NCBI GenBank assembly: GCA_015075635.1
Contig: JABTUA010000003.1
Location: 62,001 to 126,000, forward strand
Direction of reading: 5' to 3'
From: Polyangiaceae bacterium
GTDB taxonomy: Bacteria; Myxococcota_A; Polyangia; Polyangiales; Polyangiaceae
Length of the DNA: 64,000 bases
The notes beneath the pieces were generated by a model. That model had not been told where the DNA came from. It did not search any database and saw only the letters and a list, made by a program, of their open reading frames with translations. This document shows positions 42,144 through 49,929 of this stretch, in pieces (positions within the stretch are counted from its first letter, which is position 1; every line of letters begins with the position of its first letter). A program made the translations under genes and the position numbers.

Positions 42144-42857
42144 ATGTCCTTCAACCTCGCGCACATCTGGGAGTCGATGGGCCTGCTCGGCAAGGTGATC
42201 GCCGCCGTGCTGCTCGCGATGGGCATCGCCAGCATCGGTGTGGTCGTCGAGCGCCTGCTGGCGTTCTCGCGCTCCGCCAAAGAGTCGATCCAGTTCGCGC
42301 AGAAAGCGACGCCGCTGCTCCGAAGCTGGGAGGTGGAGACGCTGCTCACCACCGCCAAGGCCCACAAGAGCTCGGCGCTCGCCCGCCTGTTCGCGGCCAT
42401 TGTCGAGCGCTACATCGGCGGCTTCGAGACCGTGGAGGGCAAGATCACGCCGGTGGAGCTGGCGCGCAACGAGGCCGAGCGGCAGAAGGAGCAGCTCGGC
42501 GCCGAGCTCCGGCGCGGCATGAGCGTGCTCGCCTCCGTGGGCTCGGTGGCCCCCTTCGTCGGTCTGCTCGGCACCGTGGTGGGCATCATCGCCGCCTTCC
42601 AGGGCATCGCCTCCACGGGCTCCGGCGGCCTGGGCGCCGTCTCGGCAGGCATCGCCGAGGCGCTGATCGAGACCGCCTTCGGCCTGATGGTCGCCATCCC
42701 CGCGGTGCTCTTCTTCAACTACCTGACCGCTCGGGTGAACAGCATCGAGCTGGCCCTGGCGCGCTCCGCCGGCGAGCTGCTCGACGAGATGGAGGCCCGC
42801 TACGTCCCGCCGTCGAGCTCTCGGGACTCGGACGTCGGCGAGCGCCGGGCGGCCTGA
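42144..42857 (+). CDS. exbB: ExbB/TolQ proton channel subunit
   Basis: The 237-residue protein has three membrane helices, the first at ~15-37, and the family core LASVGSVAPFVGLLGTVVGIIAAFQGIA and GIAEALIETAFGLMVAIPAVLFFNYL. A conserved Thr/Pro/Glu set in this core lines the proton path. ATG 42144. It lies 26 bases after tonB and 12 bases before the first exbD. Confidence 0.93.
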   Translation: MSFNLAHIWESMGLLGKVIAAVLLAMGIASIGVVVERLLAFSRSAKESIQFAQKATPLLRSWEVETLLTTAKAHKSSALARLFAAIVERYIGGFETVEGKITPVELARNEAERQKEQLGAELRRGMSVLASVGSVAPFVGLLGTVVGIIAAFQGIASTGSGGLGAVSAGIAEALIETAFGLMVAIPAVLFFNYLTARVNSIELALARSAGELLDEMEARYVPPSSSRDSDVGERRAA

Positions 42858-42869
42858 GGAGAGTCGGTC

Positions 42870-43301
42870 ATGGGCATGAGCGCGAGCGCAGCGGCACGGC
42901 GACCCGAGCCGGAGATCAACGTCACGCCCTTGGTGGACGTGGTGCTGGTGTTGCTCATCATCTTCATGGTGATCGCTCCGGCGCTGAACGAAGGCGAGCA
43001 CGTGGACCTGCCCGCGATCTTCCAACCCGACGCCAAGCCCAAGGACATGAATCCCATCGACGTGACCATCGCGCTGAACGGCACGGTGGTGATCGACAAA
43101 GAGCGCGTCGAGCCGACTACGCTGAAGGCGCGGCTCGTGGAGCTTCACGCCAAGGACCCCGAGCGGGCGCTGTTGCTCAAGACCGACGCGGCCGCACCCT
43201 ACAAGCGCGTGCGCGAGACCTTCGCCATGCTCCAAGGCATCGGCTTCAAGGGCATCTCGCTGAAGGTGACCGAGAGGAAGAAGCCCGGTCAGGGCCAGTG
43301 A
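42870..43301 (+). CDS. exbD: ExbD/TolR proton channel subunit (first)
   Basis: The 143-residue protein has the single-helix start PEINVTPLVDVVLVLLIIFMV with proton-carrying Asp23, followed by a periplasmic domain with DVTIALNGTVVIDKERV and VRETFAMLQGIGFKGISL. ATG 42870. It is followed by a second exbD 7 bases later. Confidence 0.92.
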   Translation: MGMSASAAARRPEPEINVTPLVDVVLVLLIIFMVIAPALNEGEHVDLPAIFQPDAKPKDMNPIDVTIALNGTVVIDKERVEPTTLKARLVELHAKDPERALLLKTDAAAPYKRVRETFAMLQGIGFKGISLKVTERKKPGQGQ

Positions 43302-43308
43302 GGGCGCC

Positions 43309-43752
43309 ATGGGAATACACGTCAGCGCAGGCAAGGGCAGCCGAAGGCAGCAACCGACACCCAACGTGAACGTCACCCCGCTGGTGGACGTGACGCTGGT
43401 GGTGCTGATCATCTTCATGGTCGTCACCCCGCTGATGACCAAGACCTTCTGGCTCAACCTGCCCAAGCAGGAGAAGACGGACCAGCCGCCGCCCCCTCCG
43501 AGTGACGACGCGAACAAGCCGCTGGTCGTGACGGTGGACAGAGCAGGTGCCATCCGAGTGAACCAGACCGTGCTCAGCAAGGAAGAGCTGAAGGAGCGGC
43601 TGCCGCGCATGCTGGCCGCCAAGAAGCAGAAGGTCGTGTACTTCGACGCCCACGACGAGCTCGGCTACGGCCGCGCCGTGGACGTTTTGGACGTGGCCCG
43701 CGCCGGTGGCGCTCGCTCGATCGCGATCTTGACCGAATCCGTAGTCCGCTGA
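43309..43752 (+). CDS. exbD: ExbD/TolR proton channel subunit (second)
   Basis: The 147-residue protein repeats the arrangement of the first ExbD: NVNVTPLVDVTLVVLIIFMV with Asp27, and a periplasmic domain with VTVDRAGAIRVNQTVL and GRAVDVLDVARAGGARSIAIL. The periplasmic part is clearly different from the first, so the two may form a hetero-dimer in the ExbB5-ExbD2 complex. ATG 43309. The receptor gene follows after 61 bases. Confidence 0.92.
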   Translation: MGIHVSAGKGSRRQQPTPNVNVTPLVDVTLVVLIIFMVVTPLMTKTFWLNLPKQEKTDQPPPPPSDDANKPLVVTVDRAGAIRVNQTVLSKEELKERLPRMLAAKKQKVVYFDAHDELGYGRAVDVLDVARAGGARSIAILTESVVR

Positions 43753-43813
43753 GGAAAGCCTTCCGAGAGCTGCTCGGCGTCCGACTGGGACGTCCGGGCG
43801 GACGTGTACCCCC

Positions 43814-46735
43814 ATGAGAGCTCGACGCTTCATCACCACCTGTTTGATCTCTCTCGTCACCTCGTCCGTTTGGGCCCAGGCGCCCGAGGAGGAAGAGGGG
43901 GACGAGGTCGCGCCCGCGCCGAGCGAGCCGGAGAAGGTCCCACCGCCGGCGGAGGAGGCCGCGGAGGAGGGCGGGGAGGAAGACCCCGCACGCCCGCCGC
44001 CCAGGGGCAAGGGCGTGATCTGGGGCACGCTCACCGACACCAAGCTGAAGGAGCCGCTGCCGGAGGCGACGGTGACGGTGGTCGGCACGAAGCACAAGAC
44101 CATCACCGATCTGGACGGGCGGTTCCGCCTGGAGCTGCCGCCGGGCACGTACGTCCTCCGTTTCTTCTACGAGCTCCACAAGGCAGAGCGCGTGTCGGGC
44201 ATCGTCGTCGGTGCCGGCGAGATCGCGAAGGTGGATGCCCAGCTGATCCCCGACGAGAAGGCCGTGGACGTGGTCGAGGTCGAGACCGAGGCCGATCGCG
44301 CCAGCATGGAAGGCCTGATCCTCACCCGCCGGCGCTCCGCCGCGAGCGGCGACGCCGTGGGTCGCGTCGAGATCGCCAAGACCCCGGACCGTACCGCGGC
44401 CGAGGCCGCGCGACGCGTGGTCGGCGCCAACATCGTGGACGGCCGCTTCGTGTACGTGCGCGGCCTCGGCGAGCGCTACACCAACGCGCTCTTGAACGGC
44501 GTGCCGCTGCCGAGCCCCGAGCCCGATCGCCAGGCCGTGCCGCTCGATCTGTTCCCTTCGCTGGTGCTCGAGGACCTCACCATCGTGAAGTCCTTCACAC
44601 CGGACAGCCCGGCTGACTTCACCGGTGGCTCGGTGCGGATCAACACCCGGGAGATGCCGACGAAGTTCCTGCTCTCGGCCTCGCTGGGCATGGGCTTCAA
44701 CACCCAGACCACGTTCGCGGAGCGCCTCTCGTACAAGGGCTCGAGCACCGACTGGCTCGGGTTCGACGGTGGGGCGCGCAAGCTGCCGGACAGCATCCCG
44801 AGCCACAAGATCGGCCCGAACGTGCCGCGTCCCGACGGCACGGTTCCGAGCCAGGCCGAGCTCACCGGCTGGGGGCGCGATCTGAACGCCTTCATGAGCC
44901 CCGAGGGCGCGACCAGCTTGCCGAACTACAGCCTGAGCCTGGTCGGAGGTGACAGCTTCGACCTCGGTGGCAAACGGCGCCTGGGCACGCTGGCGGCGCT
45001 GACCTACTCGCGCAAGTTCCTGCGCCGGAGCAGCGAGGAGATCCGGACCTTCGGCATCGACGGCAACGGGCAGCTCCAGCAGAAGAACGACATCGAGGGC
45101 GAGACCGGCCTCGACCAGGTGGGCTGGGGCGCGCTCGCCGGCGTCACCTACGAGTTCGACCCCAAGCACCGCGTCGGCGTGATCGGCTTCCACAGCCAGG
45201 CCGGCGACAAGGAGGCCCGGGTGTTCGAGGGCTTCCACGAGGAGCGCTCGGCCATCATCCGCGAGACCCGGCTGCGCTACGTCAGCCGCGGGCTCACCTT
45301 CGGCCAGCTCCGAGGCGAGCACGAGATCGACGAGCTCGACCAGGCCAAGCTCGACTGGAGCCTGTTCGCCTCCCGCGCCGGGCGCGACGAGCCCGATACG
45401 CGGGGCACCATCTACACCTACGACTCGGGGCTCGACGCCTACACGCTGGAGGACGACGCCCTCTCGGGCTCGCACTTCTTCGCCGAGCAGAGCGAGGAGA
45501 CCTACGGCGGCGCCCTCGACTGGACGCAGCCACTATTGAAGGGAGACGCGCCCGCCAGCCTGAAGCTCGGCACGCTGCTGAGCTTCCGCGATCGCCAGTT
45601 CGATGCGCGGCGCTTCCGCTACCGCTCCATCCCGGGCTCCGACCCGAACCTGCTGCTCCTGCCGCCGGATCAGCTCTTCACCGACGGCAACATCGGGACC
45701 TCGCTGAACATCCAGGAGGACACCCGCGCCAACGACTCGTACACGGCGGACCTGAACGTGTACGCCGCGTACCTGATGAGCGACACCAGCCTGTCGAAGC
45801 GCCTGCGCCTGATCTTGGGCGAGCGCCTGGAGGTCGCCCGCCAGGGCATCGAGTCGGTCGATCCCTTCGCGCCCGCGGTAGGCAAGATCTCCACGCGCCT
45901 CGACACCACCGACCTCCTGCCCTCTCTGTCGCTGATCTTCAAGGCCTCAGAGAGAGCCAACCTCCGGGCCTCGGTCACGCGCACCATCGCGCGCCCGCAG
46001 CTGCGCGAGCTGGCGCCCTTCTCCTTCACCGACTACTTCGGTGGCAACAACGTCGAGGGCAACCCCAATCTGGATCGCACTCTGATCACCAACGGGGATC
46101 TGCGCTTCGAGTGGTTCCCCAGCGCGAGCGAGGTCCTGGCCTTCAGCACGTTCTACAAGCACTTCGACGGTGCCATCGAGCAGGTGCTCCAGGCGCAGGG
46201 CTCGAGCGCCGGCATCGCCACCTTCCAGAACGCCGACAGCGCGTCGCTCATCGGGGTCGAGCTCGAGGGGCGCAAGAAGCTCGACTTCCTGAGCCCCGTG
46301 CTGAGGGACTTCTCGCTCATAGCGAACCTGACGCTGGCCCGCTCTCGGGTCTCGCTCGACCCGCAGACGGCGACCTTCGTGACCAACCCGGACCGGCCGC
46401 TCTCGAACCAGGCGCCCTGGGTCGTGAACGCCATGCTCGACTACGGGAGCCAGGACCTGGGCCTGAAGGCGCGCGTGCTCTACAACATCGCGGGTAGGAG
46501 CATCGTGACGGTCGGCACCAACGGTCTGCCCGACGTGTACGAGCAGCCCCGCCACGCCGTGGACGCGGCGGTGGCCAAGGACCTCGGCAAGCATGTGGAG
46601 CTGAAGCTCGCCGCCACCAACATCCTGAACTCCGCCTTCGTGCGCACCCAGGGCGAGAGCGACGACGGCGACAACATCACGCGCAAGTACACCGACGGCA
46701 GCACCTACACGCTCAGCGGGACGTACACGTACTGA
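43814..46735 (+). CDS. TonB-dependent outer-membrane receptor
   Basis: The 973-residue protein has a signal peptide (ending SSVWAQ), a Glu/Pro-rich segment to ~60, a carboxypeptidase-regulatory-like Ig domain (~65-140: GVIWGTLTDTKLKEPLPEATVTVVG), a plug (~170-290 with NIVDGRFVYVRGLGERYTNALLNGVPLPSPEPDRQAVPLDLFPS and the Gly-rich FTGGSVRINTRE) and a beta-barrel ending in TYTLSGTYTY with a terminal aromatic residue. This TBDT class, with RxxGLGERYT in the plug, is common in myxobacteria. The transported substrate is not visible; location beside the Pho genes suggests phosphate, phosphate esters or a scarce metal. Confidence 0.88.
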   Translation: MRARRFITTCLISLVTSSVWAQAPEEEEGDEVAPAPSEPEKVPPPAEEAAEEGGEEDPARPPPRGKGVIWGTLTDTKLKEPLPEATVTVVGTKHKTITDLDGRFRLELPPGTYVLRFFYELHKAERVSGIVVGAGEIAKVDAQLIPDEKAVDVVEVETEADRASMEGLILTRRRSAASGDAVGRVEIAKTPDRTAAEAARRVVGANIVDGRFVYVRGLGERYTNALLNGVPLPSPEPDRQAVPLDLFPSLVLEDLTIVKSFTPDSPADFTGGSVRINTREMPTKFLLSASLGMGFNTQTTFAERLSYKGSSTDWLGFDGGARKLPDSIPSHKIGPNVPRPDGTVPSQAELTGWGRDLNAFMSPEGATSLPNYSLSLVGGDSFDLGGKRRLGTLAALTYSRKFLRRSSEEIRTFGIDGNGQLQQKNDIEGETGLDQVGWGALAGVTYEFDPKHRVGVIGFHSQAGDKEARVFEGFHEERSAIIRETRLRYVSRGLTFGQLRGEHEIDELDQAKLDWSLFASRAGRDEPDTRGTIYTYDSGLDAYTLEDDALSGSHFFAEQSEETYGGALDWTQPLLKGDAPASLKLGTLLSFRDRQFDARRFRYRSIPGSDPNLLLLPPDQLFTDGNIGTSLNIQEDTRANDSYTADLNVYAAYLMSDTSLSKRLRLILGERLEVARQGIESVDPFAPAVGKISTRLDTTDLLPSLSLIFKASERANLRASVTRTIARPQLRELAPFSFTDYFGGNNVEGNPNLDRTLITNGDLRFEWFPSASEVLAFSTFYKHFDGAIEQVLQAQGSSAGIATFQNADSASLIGVELEGRKKLDFLSPVLRDFSLIANLTLARSRVSLDPQTATFVTNPDRPLSNQAPWVVNAMLDYGSQDLGLKARVLYNIAGRSIVTVGTNGLPDVYEQPRHAVDAAVAKDLGKHVELKLAATNILNSAFVRTQGESDDGDNITRKYTDGSTYTLSGTYTY

Positions 46736-47913
46736 GAGAGCAGCGCCGCCGCGCGCCGATGTACGGCGCGCTCGGTGCGAGCCCCGGCGACGTTCAGGGC
46801 CTCGTCGCGCGAACGGGGAGCCCGGCAGCTCGAGAGCGCCCCGGTGACCGCAGGACGTACGCCGGCGCTGCCGGCGTGGAGGCACCACTCGAGCGTGCGC
46901 CAGCCGAGCTCGGCGTGGCGCGCTTCGTCGCGGGCGATGCCGCGGAGCACCGCGGCCTCGACGGGATCATCCACGACGGCGCTCTGGAGCTTCGCCAACC
47001 TCGCTGCCAGACCTTCCCCGAAACAGCCGTCGGTGAGGGACTCGCGGGCCAGCTTCTCCAGTGACGGGGCCAGGACCTTGGTTGGTCGCGGGAGCGGTCC
47101 GGGCCCCAGTCGGCGACCGAGATAGGCCGACGCCAGCGAGAAACAGCTGCGTGCGTGCCGGACCTCGTCCCAGGCAGCGCGCCCTGCGGCAGCCAGCAGC
47201 GATGCCGGTGCACCGAGCGCGCCCAGCTCGAGCGCGAGCTGGGCAAACGCCGCGATCGAGGCGTGCTCGTCGAGGGCCGCGCGGAGCCACTCGTGCCCGC
47301 GCGCGCGCCGCTCTCGGTCGCTCTTGCCGGCCAAGCGGAGCGCGTAGGGCTCTGCCCAATCGTCGATCTCGACGGGCTTGGCGGTGACGGCGTGACCGTC
47401 TACTCGCAGCACGCGGCCTGCCGGCACGGTGAAGCGCCCCAGGTGAAGCGATCCGAGGGACAGCGTAGCGCCGCCGATCAGGCCGCCTCGAATGTCGCCG
47501 CTGACCCCCGAGCCGGCGAAGAGCTCGAGGGAGAGCACCGTGGCGTCACCGCCGGACTCCGGCGAGAGGTCCACGAATGGGCCTCCGTTCAGCCCGAACG
47601 CGGTCCCGCTCGGACCGCTGAGCATTCCGGTGAAGCGCGGTCCCGCGACCCAGGCCCAGTTGCTCTCGCCGATGGGGCTCACCAGCTCACCTCCGGTCTC
47701 GAGGGCGAAGGCGGGCTTGCCGTCGTCGGTGGTCACGCCGCCGCTCAACGCGAGCGGGAACAAGAGCTGCTCGACGCCCCCTTCCACCGTCGCTTTGCCG
47801 CCCGCGGCCAGGCGCCCGTCGATGGACCGCACCTCCGGTCCGGCGCGATACCAGCTCGAGCACGCGGTGCCGAAGAGGGCCAGCGGCGCCAACCAAGCGA
47901 GCTCGGTCCGCAT
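46705..47913 (-). CDS. Lipoprotein with C-terminal ferritin-like domain
   Basis: The 402-residue protein has lipobox GTAC (Cys18), an N-terminal ~195-residue beta-type domain with no recognisable motif (barrel-like GGVTTDDGKPAFALETGGELVSPIGE), and a C-terminal ferritin-like four-helix domain. In the latter DEHASIAAFAQLALEL...WDEVRHARSCFSL and GIARDEARHAELGWRTLEW give two E-x-x-H motifs for a di-iron centre. Such fusions of a secreted domain and a ferritin-like part appear in myxobacteria with unknown role. The gene is convergent with the receptor and overlaps its last 31 bases. Confidence 0.75.
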   Translation of the reverse strand: MRTELAWLAPLALFGTACSSWYRAGPEVRSIDGRLAAGGKATVEGGVEQLLFPLALSGGVTTDDGKPAFALETGGELVSPIGESNWAWVAGPRFTGMLSGPSGTAFGLNGGPFVDLSPESGGDATVLSLELFAGSGVSGDIRGGLIGGATLSLGSLHLGRFTVPAGRVLRVDGHAVTAKPVEIDDWAEPYALRLAGKSDRERRARGHEWLRAALDEHASIAAFAQLALELGALGAPASLLAAAGRAAWDEVRHARSCFSLASAYLGRRLGPGPLPRPTKVLAPSLEKLARESLTDGCFGEGLAARLAKLQSAVVDDPVEAAVLRGIARDEARHAELGWRTLEWCLHAGSAGVRPAVTGALSSCRAPRSRDEALNVAGARTERAVHRRAAALLSQYVYVPLSV

Positions 47914-48013
47914 CGAAAGGAGTCTACCGCTTCGCGCCGCTCGCGTGGCGCGGGGATTTGGCTGTCGCGCCGCGTGGGCGCGCGAATTACTCTCGGGCGC
48001 CTTCGCCTCCGTC

Positions 48014-48256
48014 ATGAGCCACGAGCAGCCCAAGAACCCGCTCCACGGCATCACGCTGGAGCGCATCGTCACCGAGCTCGCCGATCACTACGGATGGCCC
48101 GAGTTCGGCGAGCGGGTCGACATCCGCTGCTTCCAGGAGAACCCGAGCGTCGCTTCGAGCCTCAAGTTCCTGAGGCGCACGCCCTGGGCCCGCGCGAAGG
48201 TCGAGAGCCTCTACTTGTTCATGCTGCGCGAGCGGGAGCGAGCCGGACGGGCCTAA
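48014..48256 (+). CDS. VF530-family DNA-binding protein
   Basis: The 80-residue protein reads KNPLHGITLERIVTELADHYGWPEFGERVDIRCFQENPSVASSLKFLRRTPWARAKVESLYLFMLRE, which is the VF530/DUF2132 family pattern nearly from end to end. The family adopts a small helical fold and has been reported to bind DNA; its cellular role is unclear. ATG 48014 gives exactly the usual length. It is convergent with the polysaccharide-lyase-like gene with a 4-base overlap. Confidence 0.88.
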   Translation: MSHEQPKNPLHGITLERIVTELADHYGWPEFGERVDIRCFQENPSVASSLKFLRRTPWARAKVESLYLFMLRERERAGRA

Positions 48257-49260
48257 GGAGAGCACACCGCCTGGGTCACGCCGAAGTACGGCTCGACGTC
48301 GAAGTTGGTCCACTTCTGCCCGAGCTTCCAGATGCTGTTGTCGTCCTCGTACAGCACGACGTCGTCGTTGTCGCCGCTGGCGTAGGCGCCCCAGTGCCAC
48401 TGGCAGATGTCATTGTCGGGGCGGCTGAAGGTGGCCTCGAAGACCTTCGTGCCGTCCTGCCAGGTGACCATCACGCCTTCGTGGTAGTTGATGTAGATGG
48501 TGGTGCGTACCCACTTGCCCATGGGAAAGCCGGGTGCGTTCGGGGCGAAGGTCACGGTGCCGCCGGTGTTCTTGATGTGTGCCGGCGTCAGCTTGTTCGA
48601 GGTGTCCTCGAGCCCGAGGGTGATCACGTTGTCCTTCCAGCCGCAGTCGTTGTTCACGGTCCAGAAGCTGAACCACTTCCCGTTCTGGAACGCGTACGGC
48701 GCCTCCAGCCAGCTCCAGTAGGTGTTCACCACGCCGTTCGGTGCGTCGATGCCGCTGCCCTGGTTGGTGTACGCGGGAACCACGCTGTCGCCGGCGAACT
48801 GCAGGCCGCCGTAGCCGCGGTGCGATTGGGTGTCCGCGCAGGTGATCTCGGAGCGGTGCGAGTGCGTGGGGCTGTTCGCCTGCGCGGTGGAGAAGCCGTT
48901 GTCGTGGCAGAAGCCGTTGTTCCAGTTCTTGTCGTAGGTCTTGCTGGTCCAGCGCGAGTAGTCGCCGGTCTCGAAGTCCTCGAACCACAGACGCTTGGCG
49001 TCGAAGCAAGGCGCGCCGCCGCTGCCGGCGCTGCCGCCGGTCCCGCTGCCACCGCCCGCGCCGCCGCTGCCGCTCGCACCGCCAGTGCCTCCTCCCGCTC
49101 CGCTGGTGCCGCCGGTGGCACCACCGCCGCTCCCGCCGACGGCGCCGCCGCTGCCGGACGCGCCACCCGTGCCACCGCCCGAGCTCGAGTCGTCGCCGCC
49201 GCAGGCGCTGGCGCCGAGCGCCAGTCCGAACACGATCACCAGGCCCCGCGCGTCGAGCAT
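48253..49260 (-). CDS. Gly-linker lipoprotein with polysaccharide-lyase-like jelly roll
   Basis: A 335-residue lipoprotein. Signal peptide with lipobox SAC (LGASAC), a ~75-residue Gly/Ser/Ala/Thr linker, then a ~240-residue domain: FEDFETGDYSRWTSK, HSHRSEITCAD, NTYWSWLEAPYAFQNGKWFSFWTV, GKWVRTTIYINYHEGVMVTWQDGTKVFEATF and CQWHWGAYASGDNDDVVLYEDDNSIWKLG. This resembles glucuronan/heparin lyase jelly rolls, in which a solvent-exposed strand pattern WxxxxxGxYxSxxxxxxVxxDD is common. A polysaccharide-binding or lyase role is inferred. ATG 49260. Confidence 0.7.
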   Translation of the reverse strand: MLDARGLVIVFGLALGASACGGDDSSSGGGTGGASGSGGAVGGSGGGATGGTSGAGGGTGGASGSGGAGGGSGTGGSAGSGGAPCFDAKRLWFEDFETGDYSRWTSKTYDKNWNNGFCHDNGFSTAQANSPTHSHRSEITCADTQSHRGYGGLQFAGDSVVPAYTNQGSGIDAPNGVVNTYWSWLEAPYAFQNGKWFSFWTVNNDCGWKDNVITLGLEDTSNKLTPAHIKNTGGTVTFAPNAPGFPMGKWVRTTIYINYHEGVMVTWQDGTKVFEATFSRPDNDICQWHWGAYASGDNDDVVLYEDDNSIWKLGQKWTNFDVEPYFGVTQAVCSP

Positions 49261-49301
49261 GCCCAAGAGTCGCCCCTGGGCCGGCGTTGTCAAGGCGCGT
49301 C

Positions 49302-49910
49302 TCACCAACGCTTGGACGAGAAGCGGATGTTCGGGTCGGTGTAGCTCGGGTCGGCGATGTCCGGCGCGGAGCCGAGCTTGGTCTTGGCCTCGCCGTACTT
49401 GCCGCCGTCCGCCAGATCCGTCGCAACCACGCCCCAGTGCAGCGCGCGGGAAGAACAGGTGAGTACGCAGGCCGGGATGCGCTTCTCCTGGGGCAGAGTG
49501 GTCGAGTTGATGCGGTGGAGGCAGCCCGTGCACTTGTCCATGATGCCGAGCTCGGCGTCGAACTGGGGCGCGCCGTACGGGCAGGCTGCCTCGCAGCGCC
49601 GGCAGCCGATACAATCGACGCCGTTGACTGGGTCCTCCGACTTGCTCGGCTTGATGTAAACGATGCCCGTGTTCGGATCCTTGGCGTAACGCTTCACCGG
49701 GCAGGCGTTGAGGCATCCCGGGGTCGTGCAGTGGTTGCAGGCCATGGACACGAAGCGCCGGGCCGGCTTGCCGCCGACCAGCGAGTCGTGGACCAAGAGC
49801 CTCCGCCGCATCAGCCCGGGCGGAAGGTCGTACTCCTGTGCACAGGCAGCCTCGCACGCGCGGCAGCCGATGCAGTTCGCGATGTTCAGGTGAAATCCGT
49901 ACTGCGGCAT
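49302..49910 (-). CDS. Four-cluster 4Fe-4S electron-transfer subunit
   Basis: The 202-residue protein has 16 ligand cysteines in four groups: CIGCRACEAAC, CNHCTTPGCLNAC, CIGCRRCEAACP, and CTGCLHRI with CVLTC. This is the ferredoxin subunit of DMSO-reductase-family enzymes (PsrB, PhsB, ArrB, ArxB, DmsB). It has no signal peptide and presumably rides with the Tat-exported catalytic subunit. It begins 20 bases downstream of the catalytic gene in the same operon. No NrfD/PsrC membrane subunit follows. Confidence 0.9.
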   Translation of the reverse strand: MPQYGFHLNIANCIGCRACEAACAQEYDLPPGLMRRRLLVHDSLVGGKPARRFVSMACNHCTTPGCLNACPVKRYAKDPNTGIVYIKPSKSEDPVNGVDCIGCRRCEAACPYGAPQFDAELGIMDKCTGCLHRINSTTLPQEKRIPACVLTCSSRALHWGVVATDLADGGKYGEAKTKLGSAPDIADPSYTDPNIRFSSKRW

Positions 49911-49929
49911 GGTCGGTCTCCTTCGCGCG

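Noticed and set aside
41727..43622. 631-residue open frame antisense to exbB, exbD and exbD
   Set aside because: The plus strand carries three clear ExbB/ExbD proteins with proper spacing; the antisense frame has only low-complexity His/Gly/Asp sequence.
43753..43813. Leader of the TonB-dependent receptor examined for a cobalamin or other riboswitch
   Set aside because: Only 61 bases separate it from exbD, too short for a known riboswitch, and no conserved B12-box-like sequence is visible.
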